A stretch of DNA of 64,000 bases from assembly GCF_003096675.1 (NCBI RefSeq), contig NZ_QEKW01000002.1:186001-250000 (forward strand). Reading direction: 5' to 3'. Position 1 is the stretch's first letter. Every line of letters starts with the position of its first letter. Below the pieces are notes generated by a model. That model was not told the origin of the DNA and ran no database searches. It worked only from the letters and a program-made list of their open reading frames with translations. Origin of the DNA: Actinomycetospora cinnamomea. Its GTDB lineage: Bacteria; Actinomycetota; Actinomycetes; Mycobacteriales; Pseudonocardiaceae. Of the stretch, positions 54,699-64,000 are shown one piece after another. The translations under genes were made by a program, and so were the position numbers.

Positions 54699-55736
54699 AT
54701 GTTCACATATCCCGAGAAGCTCCAGCCGGGCGACCGGGTCGCGGTGCTGTCGCCGTCGGCCGGGTTGCCCGCGGTGTTCCCCGGCCCCTTCGAGCTGGGT
54801 CTACGGCGGCTCCGCGACGAATTCGGACTGGTCCCCGTCGAGTACCCCACCACCCGCGTGCTCGGTGCGACTCCGCAGCAGCGGGCCGCCGATCTACACG
54901 CGGCCTTCGCAGACCCGGAGGTCGCGGCGGTTCTCGTCTCCATCGGCGGTGATGATCAGCTGAAGCTCCTGCGCCACCTCGACACTGCTCTGCTGGCGAA
55001 GCACGTGAAGCCGTTCGTCGGCTACAGCGACGCCACCAACCTGCTGCACTTCCTGTGGAACCTCGGCATCGTCGGATACCACGGAGGTGTGGTGATGGTG
55101 CAGTGGGGCCGAGGCGGGATGATGCACCCCGCGACCAGCGAGTCCCTGCGCCGGGCGCTGTTCACACGGGGCGTCCACGAGCTGAGGTCGCCGCAGGAGT
55201 ACACCGACGTCGATCGTGATTGGGCCGACCCGGCCGCGCTCGAGACCGAGCCGGAGTCGATGCCGGCGTCGCCGTGGTCGTGGCACGGACCGGCCCGAAC
55301 GGTGAGCGGGCCGGGATGGGGTGGAAGTCTCGAGATTGTCGACTTCCACCTGCGGGTCGGCCACTACCTGGCTCGGGCAGAGGCCTACGACGACGGAGTC
55401 CTGTTCCTGGAGAGTTCGGAGGAGATGCCCCCGGCCGCCTACGTGTACCGGGTGCTCATGTGCATGGGGGAGAGAGGCCTGCTGCAGCGATTCGGCGCGG
55501 TGCTGATGGGTCGGCCGAAGGCGTGGTCATTCGAGCGGCCGAACGGGCCACGTGCGCGTGCCGAGTACGTCGATGCCCAACACGGGGCGGTGCTGCGGGC
55601 GCTCGGGGAGTACCACCCGGACGCGCTCGTTGTGCTCGACGTCGACCTCGGCCACACCGACCCGCAGCTGGTCGTCCCGCACGGAGGCACGATCACCGTC
55701 GACGGTGCCGCCCGACGAATCACCGTCGAGTACTGA
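54699..55736 (+). CDS. LD-carboxypeptidase / MccF-like S66 peptidase
   Basis: 345 aa. The S66 pattern is clear: LQPGDRVAVLSPSAGLP at the start, AVLVSIGGDDQLKLL, the nucleophile elbow KPFVGYSDATNLLHFLWN (Ser), VLFLESSEEMPPA (Glu) and DLGHTDPQLVVPHGG (His). The length and ending fit MccF-like members, which cleave amides such as microcin C, as well as LD-carboxypeptidases of cell-wall recycling. Codon use is slightly less GC-extreme than its neighbours (for example gag agt tcg gag gag atg), a possible sign of transfer. ATG 54699 has GGAGGGG 6 nt upstream. Confidence 0.88.
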   Translation: MFTYPEKLQPGDRVAVLSPSAGLPAVFPGPFELGLRRLRDEFGLVPVEYPTTRVLGATPQQRAADLHAAFADPEVAAVLVSIGGDDQLKLLRHLDTALLAKHVKPFVGYSDATNLLHFLWNLGIVGYHGGVVMVQWGRGGMMHPATSESLRRALFTRGVHELRSPQEYTDVDRDWADPAALETEPESMPASPWSWHGPARTVSGPGWGGSLEIVDFHLRVGHYLARAEAYDDGVLFLESSEEMPPAAYVYRVLMCMGERGLLQRFGAVLMGRPKAWSFERPNGPRARAEYVDAQHGAVLRALGEYHPDALVVLDVDLGHTDPQLVVPHGGTITVDGAARRITVEY

Positions 55737-55853
55737 GCGTGTCTGATCGCCACAATTCGCTCGGCCGGATCGGGAGGCGCGCGAGGCTCGGGTGGGCAGG
55801 CACACTCGACCCCGAGCAGGTCCGGCGGTCTCGGGCAGGACCGACACGCGGGC

Positions 55854-57578
55854 TCAGGCGCCGCCCGACGGGTCGTGGCGCTCCGACTCGGGTTCGCCCT
55901 CGGTGTCCGTGCCCACGTCCGGGATGACGGGCCCGAGGAGGTCGTCCGCGTCCACGATCCGGTAGGCGTAGCCCTGCTCGGCGAGGAACCGCTGCCGGTG
56001 CGCGGCGTACTCGGCGTCGACCGAGTCGCGGGCGACGACGGAGTAGAAGTGCGCCTGGCGCCCGTCGGCCTTGGGACGCAGCAGCCGCCCGAGGCGCTGG
56101 GCCTCCTCCTGCCGAGAGCCGAAGGTGCCCGACACCTGGATCGCCACCGACGCCTCGGGCAGGTCGATCGAGAAGTTCGCGACCTTGGAGACGACCAGCA
56201 CCGGCAGCTCGCCGCGCCGGAACCGGTCGAAGAGCTCCTCGCGCTCCTTGTTCTTCGTCGAGCCCTGGATCACCGGCGCGTCGAGGGCCACCCCGAGCTC
56301 GTCGAGCTGGTCGAGGTAGGCGCCGATGACCAGCGCCGGCTCGCCCCGGTGGCGCTCGAGGATGCTCCTGACCACCGGAATCTTGGTGTTCGCGCAGGCG
56401 CAGAGCCGGTAGCGCTCCTCGGCCTCGGCGGTGGCGTAGATGATCCGCTCGTTGTCGGTCATGGTCACACGGACCTCGACGCAGTCGGCGGGGGCGACCC
56501 AGCCCTGGGACTCGATGTCGCGCCAGGGCGCGTCGTAGCGCTTGGGACCGATGAGCGAGAAGACGTCGCCCTCGCGGCCGTCCTCGCGCACCAGCGTCGC
56601 GGTGAGCCCGAGGCGGCGGCGCGACTGCAGGTCGGAGGTCATGCGGAACACCGGCGCGGGCAGCAGGTGCACCTCGTCGTAGATGATGAGTCCCCAGTCG
56701 CGGGAGTCGAACAGCTCCAGCGCCCGGTACTCGCCCTTCGACTTGCGGGTCATCACCTGGTACGTGGCGATGGTGACGGGGCGGATCTCCTTGCGCTCGC
56801 CGGAGTACTCGCCGATCTCGTCCTCGGTGAGCGACGTGCGCGCGACGAGCTCGCGCTTCCACTGCCGACCGGCCACGGTGTTGGTGACCAGGATCAGCGT
56901 CGTCGCGCCGGCCTTGGCCATCGCCGCGGCGCCCACCAGGGTCTTGCCCGCGCCGCAGGGGAGCACGACCACGCCGGACCCGCCGTGCCAGAAGCCCTCG
57001 ACGGCCTCGGCCTGGTAGTCGCGCAGCTCCCAGTCGGACTGGTCGAGCTCGATGGGGTGGGCCTCGCCGTCGACGTAGCCCGCGAGGTCCTCGGCCGGCC
57101 AACCGACCTTGAGCAGCGCCTGCTTGAGCCGCCCGCGCTCCGAGGGGTGCACCGCGACGGTGTCGTCGTCGATGCGCTCGCCGAGCATCGGGGTGATCTT
57201 CTTGTTGCGCAGCACCTCCTCGAGCACGGCGCGGTCGTTCGACAGCATGACCAGGCCGTGGACGGGGGAGTTCGTCAGCTGCAGGCGCCCGTAGCGCCCC
57301 ATGGTGTCGACGACGTCGACCAGCAGCGCCTGCGGTACCGCGTACCGGCTGTGCTGCACGAGCGCGTCCACGACCTGCTCGGCGTCGTGGCCCGCGGCGC
57401 GCGCGTTCCACAGCGCGAGCGGGGTGACGCGGTAGGTGTGCACGTGCTCGGGCGCGCGCTCGAGCTCGGCGAACGGCGCGATGGCCTGACGAGCGGCGGG
57501 AGCGGCCTCGTGGTCGACCTCCAGCAGCAGGGTCTTGTCGGACTGCACGATGAGCGGTCCGTTGCCGGGCTGGCTCAA
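55854..57578 (-). CDS. XPB/Rad25-type superfamily 2 DNA helicase (Rv0861c-like)
   Basis: 574 aa. The N-terminal ~220 residues are the damage-recognition-like region (PLIVQSDKTLLLEVDHEA, NKKITPMLGERIDDDTVAVH). Helicase motifs: Q-like WELRDYQAEAV, Walker A VVLPCGAGKTLVGAA, DEVH in LIIYDEVHLLPA, RRLGLTATLVREDG, and motif VI QEEAQRLGRLLRPK. It matches mycobacterial XPB closely. The TTG at 57578 has GGAGG 8 nt upstream and yields the family start within a few residues; no ATG or GTG is suitably placed. Likely 3'-5' helicase in DNA repair. It diverges from the conservon. Confidence 0.9.
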   Translation of the reverse strand: MSQPGNGPLIVQSDKTLLLEVDHEAAPAARQAIAPFAELERAPEHVHTYRVTPLALWNARAAGHDAEQVVDALVQHSRYAVPQALLVDVVDTMGRYGRLQLTNSPVHGLVMLSNDRAVLEEVLRNKKITPMLGERIDDDTVAVHPSERGRLKQALLKVGWPAEDLAGYVDGEAHPIELDQSDWELRDYQAEAVEGFWHGGSGVVVLPCGAGKTLVGAAAMAKAGATTLILVTNTVAGRQWKRELVARTSLTEDEIGEYSGERKEIRPVTIATYQVMTRKSKGEYRALELFDSRDWGLIIYDEVHLLPAPVFRMTSDLQSRRRLGLTATLVREDGREGDVFSLIGPKRYDAPWRDIESQGWVAPADCVEVRVTMTDNERIIYATAEAEERYRLCACANTKIPVVRSILERHRGEPALVIGAYLDQLDELGVALDAPVIQGSTKNKEREELFDRFRRGELPVLVVSKVANFSIDLPEASVAIQVSGTFGSRQEEAQRLGRLLRPKADGRQAHFYSVVARDSVDAEYAAHRQRFLAEQGYAYRIVDADDLLGPVIPDVGTDTEGEPESERHDPSGGA

Positions 57579-58009
57579 CCTCTCGACCTCCGGGCGCGTC
57601 GACGGGTGGTCCGTCCCATTGTCCCCCGAGGCACCGACACGCCGTCGGGCGGAGCAGGGACGCCGCTCGGGGAGCGTCGCGGCGGTGCCGGTCATTCCCT
57701 CGGGCGCGACGGATACAGTGAGCGCGCTCGACCCCCGCCCACGAGGAGTGACGCCCGGACACGTCGGGTGCACTCCCGCCGACGCCAGGGACGTCTGACC
57801 ACACCGATGCGCTCGCCCGACCTGCACCCCGATCGTGCTGCCCGCGTGTGCCCGCGCCACGGCGCGGCGTCACCCACGTGCTGCCGTTCGGACCGGTCGG
57901 CGCCGACCCTAGCCCATCGCTGGTCACCCTGCGTCGACCAGGGACGCGTTCGGCGTGTGGCGGCGCCCGACCACGTCCGACCGACCGGCGGAACCGGGAG
58001 GACCCGTCC
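57579..58009. other. Divergent region between helicase and conservon
   Basis: 431 bp without a supported gene. TACAGT at 57714-57719 is a possible plus-strand -10, which would leave a leader near 290 nt. GGGAGG (57996-58001) is the ribosome-binding site of the conservon kinase. Confidence 0.35.
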
Positions 58010-61000
58010 GTGACCACCACCGAGCGAGGACCCGAGCGCACGCCCGACCGCGCCTCCGTCCGGTACGGCAGCGAGCCGCGCGACCCCCGCGCGGACGACC
58101 GGTCCGGGAGCGACTGGACGGAGAGGCTGGCGCTGCGGAACTGGAGCCTGCCGGTCAAGCTCGCCGCGGTCCTCCTGGTCCCGACGATCTTCGTGCTCAC
58201 GCTGGGCGTGCTGCGCATCGTCGAGCAGACCGACGAGGCGGCCTCCTACGACGGCGTCCAGCAGGCGGTCTCGCTGGAGGCCAGCACCTCGCAGGTGCTC
58301 GACGCCCTCGCCGACGAGCGCTCGGCGGCGGCGGTCTACGCGGCGTCGAACCGGGTCGGCGGGTCGGGCCCGCTCGAGGAGCGCATCGAGGTCACCCGCG
58401 ACGCGGTCTCCGAGCTGCGCCGGGCCGAGGGCGGCGCCGACTCCCTCGACCAGCAGACCGTGACGGCCTTCAACCAGGCCGACGCCGAGATCGAGCAGCT
58501 CGCGCGACTGCGCGACGACGTCATCGACGGCCGCGTCGACGCCGCCGGCGCGATCGCCCGCTACACCGAGACCGTCGACACCCTCGAGGTCTTCGCCCGC
58601 TCGCTGTCCCGCGAGGCCGCCGACCCGAGCGTCGCCGGGCTCGCGGCGGGGCTCTACTCGCTGTCGGTGGTGCGCGAGGAGGACGCCTACGTCCAGGCCG
58701 TCGTCGCCGCCGGGATCGCGGCGGGCCGCATCGACGCGCCCTCGATCGACCAGGCCCGCAACGCCACGCTGCGCCGCTCGATCGCGGTCGACGACTTCCG
58801 CACCGCGATCGGGAGCAACGACGCCGCGCTCGCCGACGCCGTCGTCGGCCCCGACGTCGACAACCGCGACCTGCTGGCGCAGGTCGTGCTCGGCCGGGGC
58901 GCCGCCGGGCTGCCGCTGCAGGTGCCGGGACCGGACTGGGAGCGCGCGTCCACCGCGGTCGAGGACCGGGTCGGCGCCGTGTCCGAGCAGCTGCGCGGCC
59001 AGCTCCAGGGCCAGGCCTCCGCGCTGCAGCAGGCCGCCCGCAACGACGCCGGCATCTCGTCGGTGATCCTGCTGCTGGCCCTCATCGCCGGCGCGACCGT
59101 CGTGTTCTTCGTGACCCGCTCGCTGCTGCGGCCCCTGCGCCTGCTGCGCCGCACCGCGCTCGACGTCGCGGAGCGGCGCCTCCCGCAGGCGGTGCGCAGC
59201 CTGCGCGAGGGCGAGGTGCCCGACACCACGATCGTCCCGACGCCCATCACCACGCGCGAGGAGATCGGGCAGGTCGCGCGGGCCTTCGACCAGGTGCACG
59301 AGCAGGCGGTGCGCCTGGCGGCCGAGCAGGCCGGCCTGCGCACGGCGTTCAACTCGATCTTCGTCAACCTGTCGCGGCGCTCCCAGGCGCTGGTCGAGCG
59401 CCAGCTGCGGCTCATCGAGCAGCTGGAGAACACCGAGGAGGACCCGGAGGCGCTCTCCAACCTCTTCCAGCTCGACCACCTCGCGACGCGCATGCGCCGC
59501 AACTCCGAGAACCTGCTCGTCCTCTCGGGCACCGACCTCTCCCGGCGCGGCAGCAAGCCGGTGCCGCTGGTCGACGTGCTGCGCGCCGCGGCGTCGGAGG
59601 TCGAGCAGTACCAGCGCATCGACCTCGCGCCGCCGCCCCAGGCCCAGCTGCTCGGGCGCACCGCCAGCGACGTCGTCCACCTGGTCGCCGAGCTGCTGGA
59701 GAACGCCACGACGTTCTCCGCGCCCGACACCCGGGTGCAGGTGCGGGGCACGCAGAACGGCGACGGCTCGATCCTCGTCGAGATCCTCGACTCCGGCGTC
59801 GGCATGAGCGAGGACGACCTGCACGACGCGAACCAGCGCCTCGACTCGCCGCCGACCGTCGACGTCTCCGCGTCCCGGCGCATGGGCCTGTTCGTCGTCG
59901 GGCGCCTGGCCACCCGCCACGGCATCACCGTCGAGCTGCGCAACCGCGAGGAGGGCGGCGTCGCCGCGACGGCGCTGGTGCCCGCGTCCGCGGTGCTCGC
60001 CGCCGTGGGGGAGGGTACGGCCGCGGTCACCGGCGGGCGCGGCGGCGACCGGGGACGCGTCCCCGAGCAGGCGCGCGGCGCGTCCGGCCTGCCGCAGCGG
60101 GGTCCCCGGCCCGCGGGCGCCGGCTCGTTCTTCGCGCCCGGCGTCGACCCGGAGCAGGGCGGCGAGACCTCCTCGCGCCCGGCGCTGCCGCGCCGCGGGG
60201 CGGTCAACGGCGTGCCCGGGACCAACGGGCACGCGGTGCCCGGGCGTGGCCCGGGTGGACCGGCGGGTCCCCGCCGCCCGGAGCAGGGTCCGTCGCGCCC
60301 AGCTCCCGCCGAGGCGGGCGCGTCCCCCTCGTCCGGGCCCGCCGACGAGTCGCAGCCCGCGTCGGCGTCGGCCCCCGCGGCCGACGCGCCCGCCGACGTG
60401 AGCCCGGCGACGCCCGAGGGCGAGACGCGGGAGCAGGGCGACGGCAGCCGCCACGGCCTCGTCGGCTGCGGCGCGGCGGCGGGGGCGGCGGCGCTGATCG
60501 GGGCGGCCGCGGCCCGGCGCCGGCGACCCCTCGACGACTCCGGGCCCGCGGACGGTGAGGAGCCGGCCGACGAGGAGCCCGTCGAGACCCCGGCCGACCG
60601 CGAGGACACCGAGCCGGGGCCCGACGCCGAGCCGGAGGTGCCCGACGACGGGGAGCCCGAGCCGTCCGGGCGGCACGTGCTGCGTCCGTCCGGGCCGCCG
60701 CCCGCTCCGCTGCCGGGGCCTCCCGGCGGGCCCGCCGGCCCCGTGGGTCCGGGTGGGCCCGGTGGTGCGGGTGGGCCTGGCGGTCAGGGTCGTCCGGGTG
60801 GTCAGGGCCGTCCGGGGTGGGCTCCGTCGCCGCCCGGGGGCCGTCCCGGTGGACCGCCGCCGGGGTGGCGTGGTCCCGGGGCGCCCGGTGGACCTCCGCC
60901 GGGTCGTGGGCCCGGGGCCTCCGCCGGCCCGTACGGGCCCGCGCCGGTGGGTGCCCGCGGTCCGGTCGCCGGGCCGCCCATGTGGAACAACGCCCCGGTC

Positions 61001-62467
61001 GTCCCGCCGCCCGGAGGCCCCGTGCCCCCGCGCGCGGAGGAACCGGAGGTCCCGGAGGTCGTCGACCTCGAGGAGACCCCGGAGGACGACGCGTCGACCG
61101 CGATCCCCGACGTGTCCGACCAGGTCGCCGACGACCGCGACCACGACCGGGTCACACCCGGCACGGCGGGACTGGCGATCCCCGAGGTGGAGGCGCCCGC
61201 GGACGAGGGCCTCGCGGAGGAGGCGCCCGCGGACGAGGGTCCTGCGGACGAGGCGTCCGCGGACGAGGGCCCCGCGGACGGGGCGCTCGCAGACGGGGCG
61301 CTCGCAGACGGGGCGCCTGCGGACCGGGCTCCTGCGGAGGAGCCGCCCGCGGGCGAGGCGCCCGCGGGCGACGGGCCCGCGCCCCTCCCGACGCGGCGCG
61401 GCACCTTCCCTCTGCGACCGAGGGTGGTACGCCCGCAGCCCCGACCGGCTGCCGAGGACGCGCCGGACGAGGGCCCGGCGCCGGTCGTACCCGACGAGCC
61501 CCCCGTGTCGGAGACGCCGCACGAGGGCGCCGGCGAGGGCGTCGAGGCCGACCCGGGCGAGGCCCCGGTCGCGGGCGGGCCCGCTCCGGACGGGGCGGTG
61601 ACCGACGCGGCCGAGGTGGCCGACGCCGAGCCGGACACGTCCCTCGAGCGGCGGTCGCCCGGGCGGCGGCTGCCTCGCAGCGGGGTGCCGTTCTCGCCGG
61701 GGATGGCACCGCGGCTGCGGCCACGTCGACCGGCCGAGCCACCGGCCGCGGAGCCGACCGCGGAGCAGGCGACGCGCGCCGAGCCGGCCTCCGTCGGCGA
61801 GCCGGTGGACGAGGACCCGACCCCGGCGCCGGGCGCCCTGCCGACGCGGGGCGATGCGCCGGAGGCCGGCGGCCTGCCCCGCCGCGCCCCGCGCCCGGCC
61901 CCCGCCGAGCCCCGGGCCACCGGGGACGACGGCGGCCGCCTGTTCGACCCCGCGCCGACGGTGAACGGCGGCAACGGGCACGCCGGGGGCGGCGGCGTTC
62001 GTCCCGGCCGTGCGGTGCCCGAGCGGCTCCCGCTGCGCGCCGGCGCCCCGCACCGCGAGCGCACGCCGATCTACGACGAGGTCGCGTCGGCGTGGTTCCG
62101 CGAGGCGGCACCGTCGGCGGGCCCGGACGAGGCCGAGTGGGCCTCCACCTCGGGCGACGAGGGTTGGCGGGCCGCGGCCGCGACAGCGGAGGCGCTCGAC
62201 GCGGGCGCCGGCGCGGGCACCACCGAGGCGGGCCTGCCCCGGCGTCGCCCGCGGGCTCACCTCGTGCCCGGGGCCGCCCGCACCGGGGGACCGGGCGAGG
62301 GCCCGGCCCCCGGCGGAACGGGCCCGCGACGCAGCGCGGAGGCGATCCGTGGACGTCTCGCGAGCTACCAGCAGGGCGTGGCCGACGGCCGGACCACCCG
62401 CCGCGCCCGACCGGCCGACACCGCGGGCGAGCCCGACGCGCGCCCCGGGGACAAGGAGGAGCAGTGA
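58010..62467 (+). CDS. Conservon sensor kinase-like protein CvnA with very long tail
   Basis: 1485 aa from GTG 58010 (GGGAGG 8 nt upstream). TM1 at ~48-71; an extracellular nitrate-sensing (NIT-type) helical domain to ~345; TM2 at ~349-373; HAMP; a dimerisation segment with candidate His 490 in [14 protein letters not shown]; HATPase with N box [25 protein letters not shown] and [16 protein letters not shown] up to ~670. The remaining ~800 residues are disordered: Gly/Pro runs ([14 protein letters not shown]), acidic ADEGPADE repeats (61186-61390) and seven LP-x-R type motifs (GLPQRG, ALPRRG, PLPTRRG, RLPRSG, ALPTRG, GLPRRA, GLPRRR). It leads the four-gene conservon; stop overlaps the next start (GTGA). 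Confidence 0.93.
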   Translation: MTTTERGPERTPDRASVRYGSEPRDPRADDRSGSDWTERLALRNWSLPVKLAAVLLVPTIFVLTLGVLRIVEQTDEAASYDGVQQAVSLEASTSQVLDALADERSAAAVYAASNRVGGSGPLEERIEVTRDAVSELRRAEGGADSLDQQTVTAFNQADAEIEQLARLRDDVIDGRVDAAGAIARYTETVDTLEVFARSLSREAADPSVAGLAAGLYSLSVVREEDAYVQAVVAAGIAAGRIDAPSIDQARNATLRRSIAVDDFRTAIGSNDAALADAVVGPDVDNRDLLAQVVLGRGAAGLPLQVPGPDWERASTAVEDRVGAVSEQLRGQLQGQASALQQAARNDAGISSVILLLALIAGATVVFFVTRSLLRPLRLLRRTALDVAERRLPQAVRSLREGEVPDTTIVPTPITTREEIGQVARAFDQVHEQAVRLAAEQAGLRTAFNSIFVNLSRRSQALVERQLRLIEQLENTEEDPEALSNLFQLDHLATRMRRNSENLLVLSGTDLSRRGSKPVPLVDVLRAAASEVEQYQRIDLAPPPQAQLLGRTASDVVHLVAELLENATTFSAPDTRVQVRGTQNGDGSILVEILDSGVGMSEDDLHDANQRLDSPPTVDVSASRRMGLFVVGRLATRHGITVELRNREEGGVAATALVPASAVLAAVGEGTAAVTGGRGGDRGRVPEQARGASGLPQRGPRPAGAGSFFAPGVDPEQGGETSSRPALPRRGAVNGVPGTNGHAVPGRGPGGPAGPRRPEQGPSRPAPAEAGASPSSGPADESQPASASAPAADAPADVSPATPEGETREQGDGSRHGLVGCGAAAGAAALIGAAAARRRRPLDDSGPADGEEPADEEPVETPADREDTEPGPDAEPEVPDDGEPEPSGRHVLRPSGPPPAPLPGPPGGPAGPVGPGGPGGAGGPGGQGRPGGQGRPGWAPSPPGGRPGGPPPGWRGPGAPGGPPPGRGPGASAGPYGPAPVGARGPVAGPPMWNNAPVVPPPGGPVPPRAEEPEVPEVVDLEETPEDDASTAIPDVSDQVADDRDHDRVTPGTAGLAIPEVEAPADEGLAEEAPADEGPADEASADEGPADGALADGALADGAPADRAPAEEPPAGEAPAGDGPAPLPTRRGTFPLRPRVVRPQPRPAAEDAPDEGPAPVVPDEPPVSETPHEGAGEGVEADPGEAPVAGGPAPDGAVTDAAEVADAEPDTSLERRSPGRRLPRSGVPFSPGMAPRLRPRRPAEPPAAEPTAEQATRAEPASVGEPVDEDPTPAPGALPTRGDAPEAGGLPRRAPRPAPAEPRATGDDGGRLFDPAPTVNGGNGHAGGGGVRPGRAVPERLPLRAGAPHRERTPIYDEVASAWFREAAPSAGPDEAEWASTSGDEGWRAAAATAEALDAGAGAGTTEAGLPRRRPRAHLVPGAARTGGPGEGPAPGGTGPRRSAEAIRGRLASYQQGVADGRTTRRARPADTAGEPDARPGDKEEQ

Positions 62468-62886
62468 CCGGAGCCCAGTCGCAGCCGAGCCGCTTCGGCT
62501 GGTTGGTCTCGAACTTCGCCGAGCGGGTGCCCGGGGTGGCGCACGCGGTCGTGGTGTCGGCCGACGGGCTGCTGCTGACGGCGTCGAACCGCCTGCCCCG
62601 CGACCGCGCGGACCAGCTCGCGGCCGTGGCCTCGGGGCTCGTGAGCCTCACGCAGGGCGCCGCGCGCTGCTTCGAGGCCGGCGAGGTCGTGCAGACGGTG
62701 GTGGAGATGGAACGCGGGATCGTGCTGCTCATGTCCATCAGCGACGGCTCGTGCCTGGCCACCCTCGCCGCCCCGAACTGCGACATCGGGCTGGTCGGGT
62801 ACGAGATGACGTTGCTGGTCGACCGGGTCGGCCAGCTGCTGACCCCGGAGCTCCGCGCCGAGCTGCAGGGGTCGGCCGTGCGATGA
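62464..62886 (+). CDS. Conservon roadblock/LC7 protein CvnB
   Basis: 140 aa. Roadblock fold: [72 protein letters not shown] and [20 protein letters not shown]. In Streptomyces conservons CvnB links the kinase to the GTPase CvnD and may control it like MglB. GTG 62464 overlaps the kinase stop. Confidence 0.95.
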   Translation: MTGAQSQPSRFGWLVSNFAERVPGVAHAVVVSADGLLLTASNRLPRDRADQLAAVASGLVSLTQGAARCFEAGEVVQTVVEMERGIVLLMSISDGSCLATLAAPNCDIGLVGYEMTLLVDRVGQLLTPELRAELQGSAVR

Positions 62887-62908
62887 CCGCGTCGAGGGGG
62901 TGACGACG

Positions 62909-63610
62909 GTGAGCGATGAACCCGAGGGGTCCTTCGCCGACGTCCTCAACGGGATCAGCGACTCCGCGCCGCGCCCGAAGGGGGGACGGCGGGGCCTGTT
63001 CCGGCGACGGCGCGCGTCCGAGGCGCCGGGCGAGCCGGACGTCCCGGACGTCACCGACGCACCCCCGGTAGCCGCGGCTCCCGAGGTCGACCCGCCGAGC
63101 GGGGGCACCGTCGCCGCCAACGGCTACCTCTACGGCGATGGGGTCGACGGTGCCGCGGGCGCGCACGCCCTGGCGCCCGGGGAGCCGCGCACCGCGCCGT
63201 ACGGTGTCCCCCGCCCGGGGCCCCCGCGGCACGAGCTCCCGGAGCCCGGGCCCCCGGGGGAGCGCGCCGACGACGTCGCGATCGTGCGCCCCTACGCCTG
63301 GACCGGCGGGCGGACCCGCCCGGTCTACGACCTCGCCGTCGAGACCCTGGTCTCGGTCGGCGCCGCGGGCCGCGACCCGTCGCGGATCCCCCAGTACGAG
63401 CACCGTGCCGTGGCCGAGCTGTGCCGCGAGCCCCGATCGGTCGCGGAGGTGGCCGCGTTGCTGTCGCTGCCGCTGGGCGTCGCCCGGGTGCTCATCGGTG
63501 ACATGGCCTCCCAGGGCACCGTCGTGGTGCACCAGACCGCCTCGACCTCGGGCGACGTCCCGGACCGGGCGCTGATGGAAAGGGTGTTGAGTGGACTTCG
63601 ACGGCTCTGA
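62909..63610 (+). CDS. Conservon DUF742 protein CvnC
   Basis: 233 aa from GTG 62909 (GAGGGG 9 nt upstream; GTG 62900, 3 codons earlier, has no spacing for that site). The first ~115 residues are disordered and basic/Pro-rich with a GRRGLFRRRRAS patch. The DUF742 winged-helix-like domain is C-terminal: VRPYAWTGGRTRPVYDLAVE, RAVAELCREPRSVAEVAALL, LPLGVARVLIGDMASQG. In conservons CvnC is part of the complex with CvnB and CvnD. Its end overlaps the GTPase start by 20 nt. Confidence 0.92.
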   Translation: MSDEPEGSFADVLNGISDSAPRPKGGRRGLFRRRRASEAPGEPDVPDVTDAPPVAAAPEVDPPSGGTVAANGYLYGDGVDGAAGAHALAPGEPRTAPYGVPRPGPPRHELPEPGPPGERADDVAIVRPYAWTGGRTRPVYDLAVETLVSVGAAGRDPSRIPQYEHRAVAELCREPRSVAEVAALLSLPLGVARVLIGDMASQGTVVVHQTASTSGDVPDRALMERVLSGLRRL

Positions 63611-64000
63611 CGCAGCCCTCGTGGCCGAGCCCGTCCCGACGACCACCTCCGCCAAGATCGTCGTGGCCGGCGGGTTCGGGGTCGGCAAGACGACGTTCGT
63701 GGGCTCGGTCTCGGAGATCGACCCGCTGACCACCGAGGCGGTCATGACCGACGCCAGCGCGGGCGTGGACGACCTGTCCGCGGTGCCGAGCAAGCGCACC
63801 ACCACGGTGGCGATGGACTTCGGCCGCGTGTCGCTGGACTCCGACCTGATCCTCTACCTGTTCGGCACGCCCGGGCAGGACCGGTTCTGGTTCATGTGGG
63901 ACGACCTCGTGCGCGGCGCGATCGGCGCCGTGGTCCTCGCCGACACCCGCCGGCTGGCCGACTGCTTCGCCGCCGTCGACTTCTTCGAGGACCGTCGCCT
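63591..64000 (+). CDS. Conservon GTPase CvnD, 3' truncated by window
   Basis: 136 codons present from GTG 63591; the gene continues past the window end. Ras-like small GTPase related to MglA: Walker A KIVVAGGFGVGKTTFVGS (Lys ~33), switch region TTEAVMTDASAGVDDL, G3-like LYLFGTPGQDRFWFMW and GAIGAVVLADTRRLADCFAA. It completes the cvnABCD set; in many conservons a P450 gene follows, which cannot be checked here. Confidence 0.94.
   Translation, partial: MDFDGSDAALVAEPVPTTTSAKIVVAGGFGVGKTTFVGSVSEIDPLTTEAVMTDASAGVDDLSAVPSKRTTTVAMDFGRVSLDSDLILYLFGTPGQDRFWFMWDDLVRGAIGAVVLADTRRLADCFAAVDFFEDRR

Noticed and set aside
57692..62260. 1522-codon open frame on the minus strand opposite the conservon kinase
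   Set aside because: A GC-bias shadow: the product is Arg/Gly/Pro-rich without domains, whereas the plus strand encodes recognisable kinase domains.

Overview
The window is chromosomal DNA of a very high-GC actinobacterium. Codon third positions are almost all G or C, GTG starts are frequent, and several genes look leaderless, with a TANNNT -10 element 6-8 nt before the start codon. A conservon (sensor kinase, roadblock, DUF742 protein, small GTPase), GAF-ANTAR regulators and a block whose order matches, from memory, Mycobacterium tuberculosis Rv0414c-Rv0440 (thiE, thiO, thiS, thiG, thiD, def, DUF3263, virR, Cdc48-like ATPase, pssA, psd, moeA, groEL) point to the Pseudonocardiales/Mycobacteriales side of the phylum. 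A Pseudonocardia-like organism is my best guess; I could not search databases.

Layout. 0-9 kb: end of cysS, rlmB, a short-chain fatty acid permease, a membrane adenylate cyclase divergent from a LacI regulator, then otsA overlapping a ThrE-type exporter. 9.1 kb: tRNA-Thr(TGT). 9.3-11.2 kb: a fluoride-response operon (universal stress protein and two overlapping FluC genes) behind a crcB-motif fluoride riboswitch whose SD sequestrator can be read from the sequence. 11.2-15.1 kb: DHA2 exporter, GAF-ANTAR protein, zinc alcohol dehydrogenase. 15.2-21.4 kb: a frameshifted AcoR-type regulator with twin candidate operators, and a cluster of CheB, CheR-PAS (frameshifted) and a GAF-ANTAR-AraC fusion protein. 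21.5-26.6 kb: small membrane, TetR, VOC, DUF3159 and secreted-protease genes.

26.6-36 kb is the thiamine region. thiE and thiO diverge from one palindromic double promoter. A TPP riboswitch lies between thiO and thiSG, with the thiO stop codon inside its CTGAGA element. A second, variant TPP riboswitch precedes tandem thiD genes. A P450, an SRPBCC protein, a membrane protein and a D-2-hydroxyacid dehydrogenase sit between. 36-48 kb is housekeeping: HtrA-like protease, def, DUF3263, VirR-like, Cdc48-like ATPase, pssA, psd, moeA with a His-rich N-terminus, a Ser/Thr kinase, and groEL behind two CIRCE elements.

48-55.8 kb is accessory: an acyl-CoA ligase / alcohol dehydrogenase / MFS permease operon, YccF, cysteine dioxygenase, GNAT and an LD-carboxypeptidase. 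55.8-64 kb holds an XPB-type helicase and a conservon whose kinase has an approximately 800-residue low-complexity tail; the fourth conservon gene runs off the end. Several REP-like palindromic repeat families occupy gaps between genes. I saw no CRISPR array, insertion sequence, prophage or integrase.
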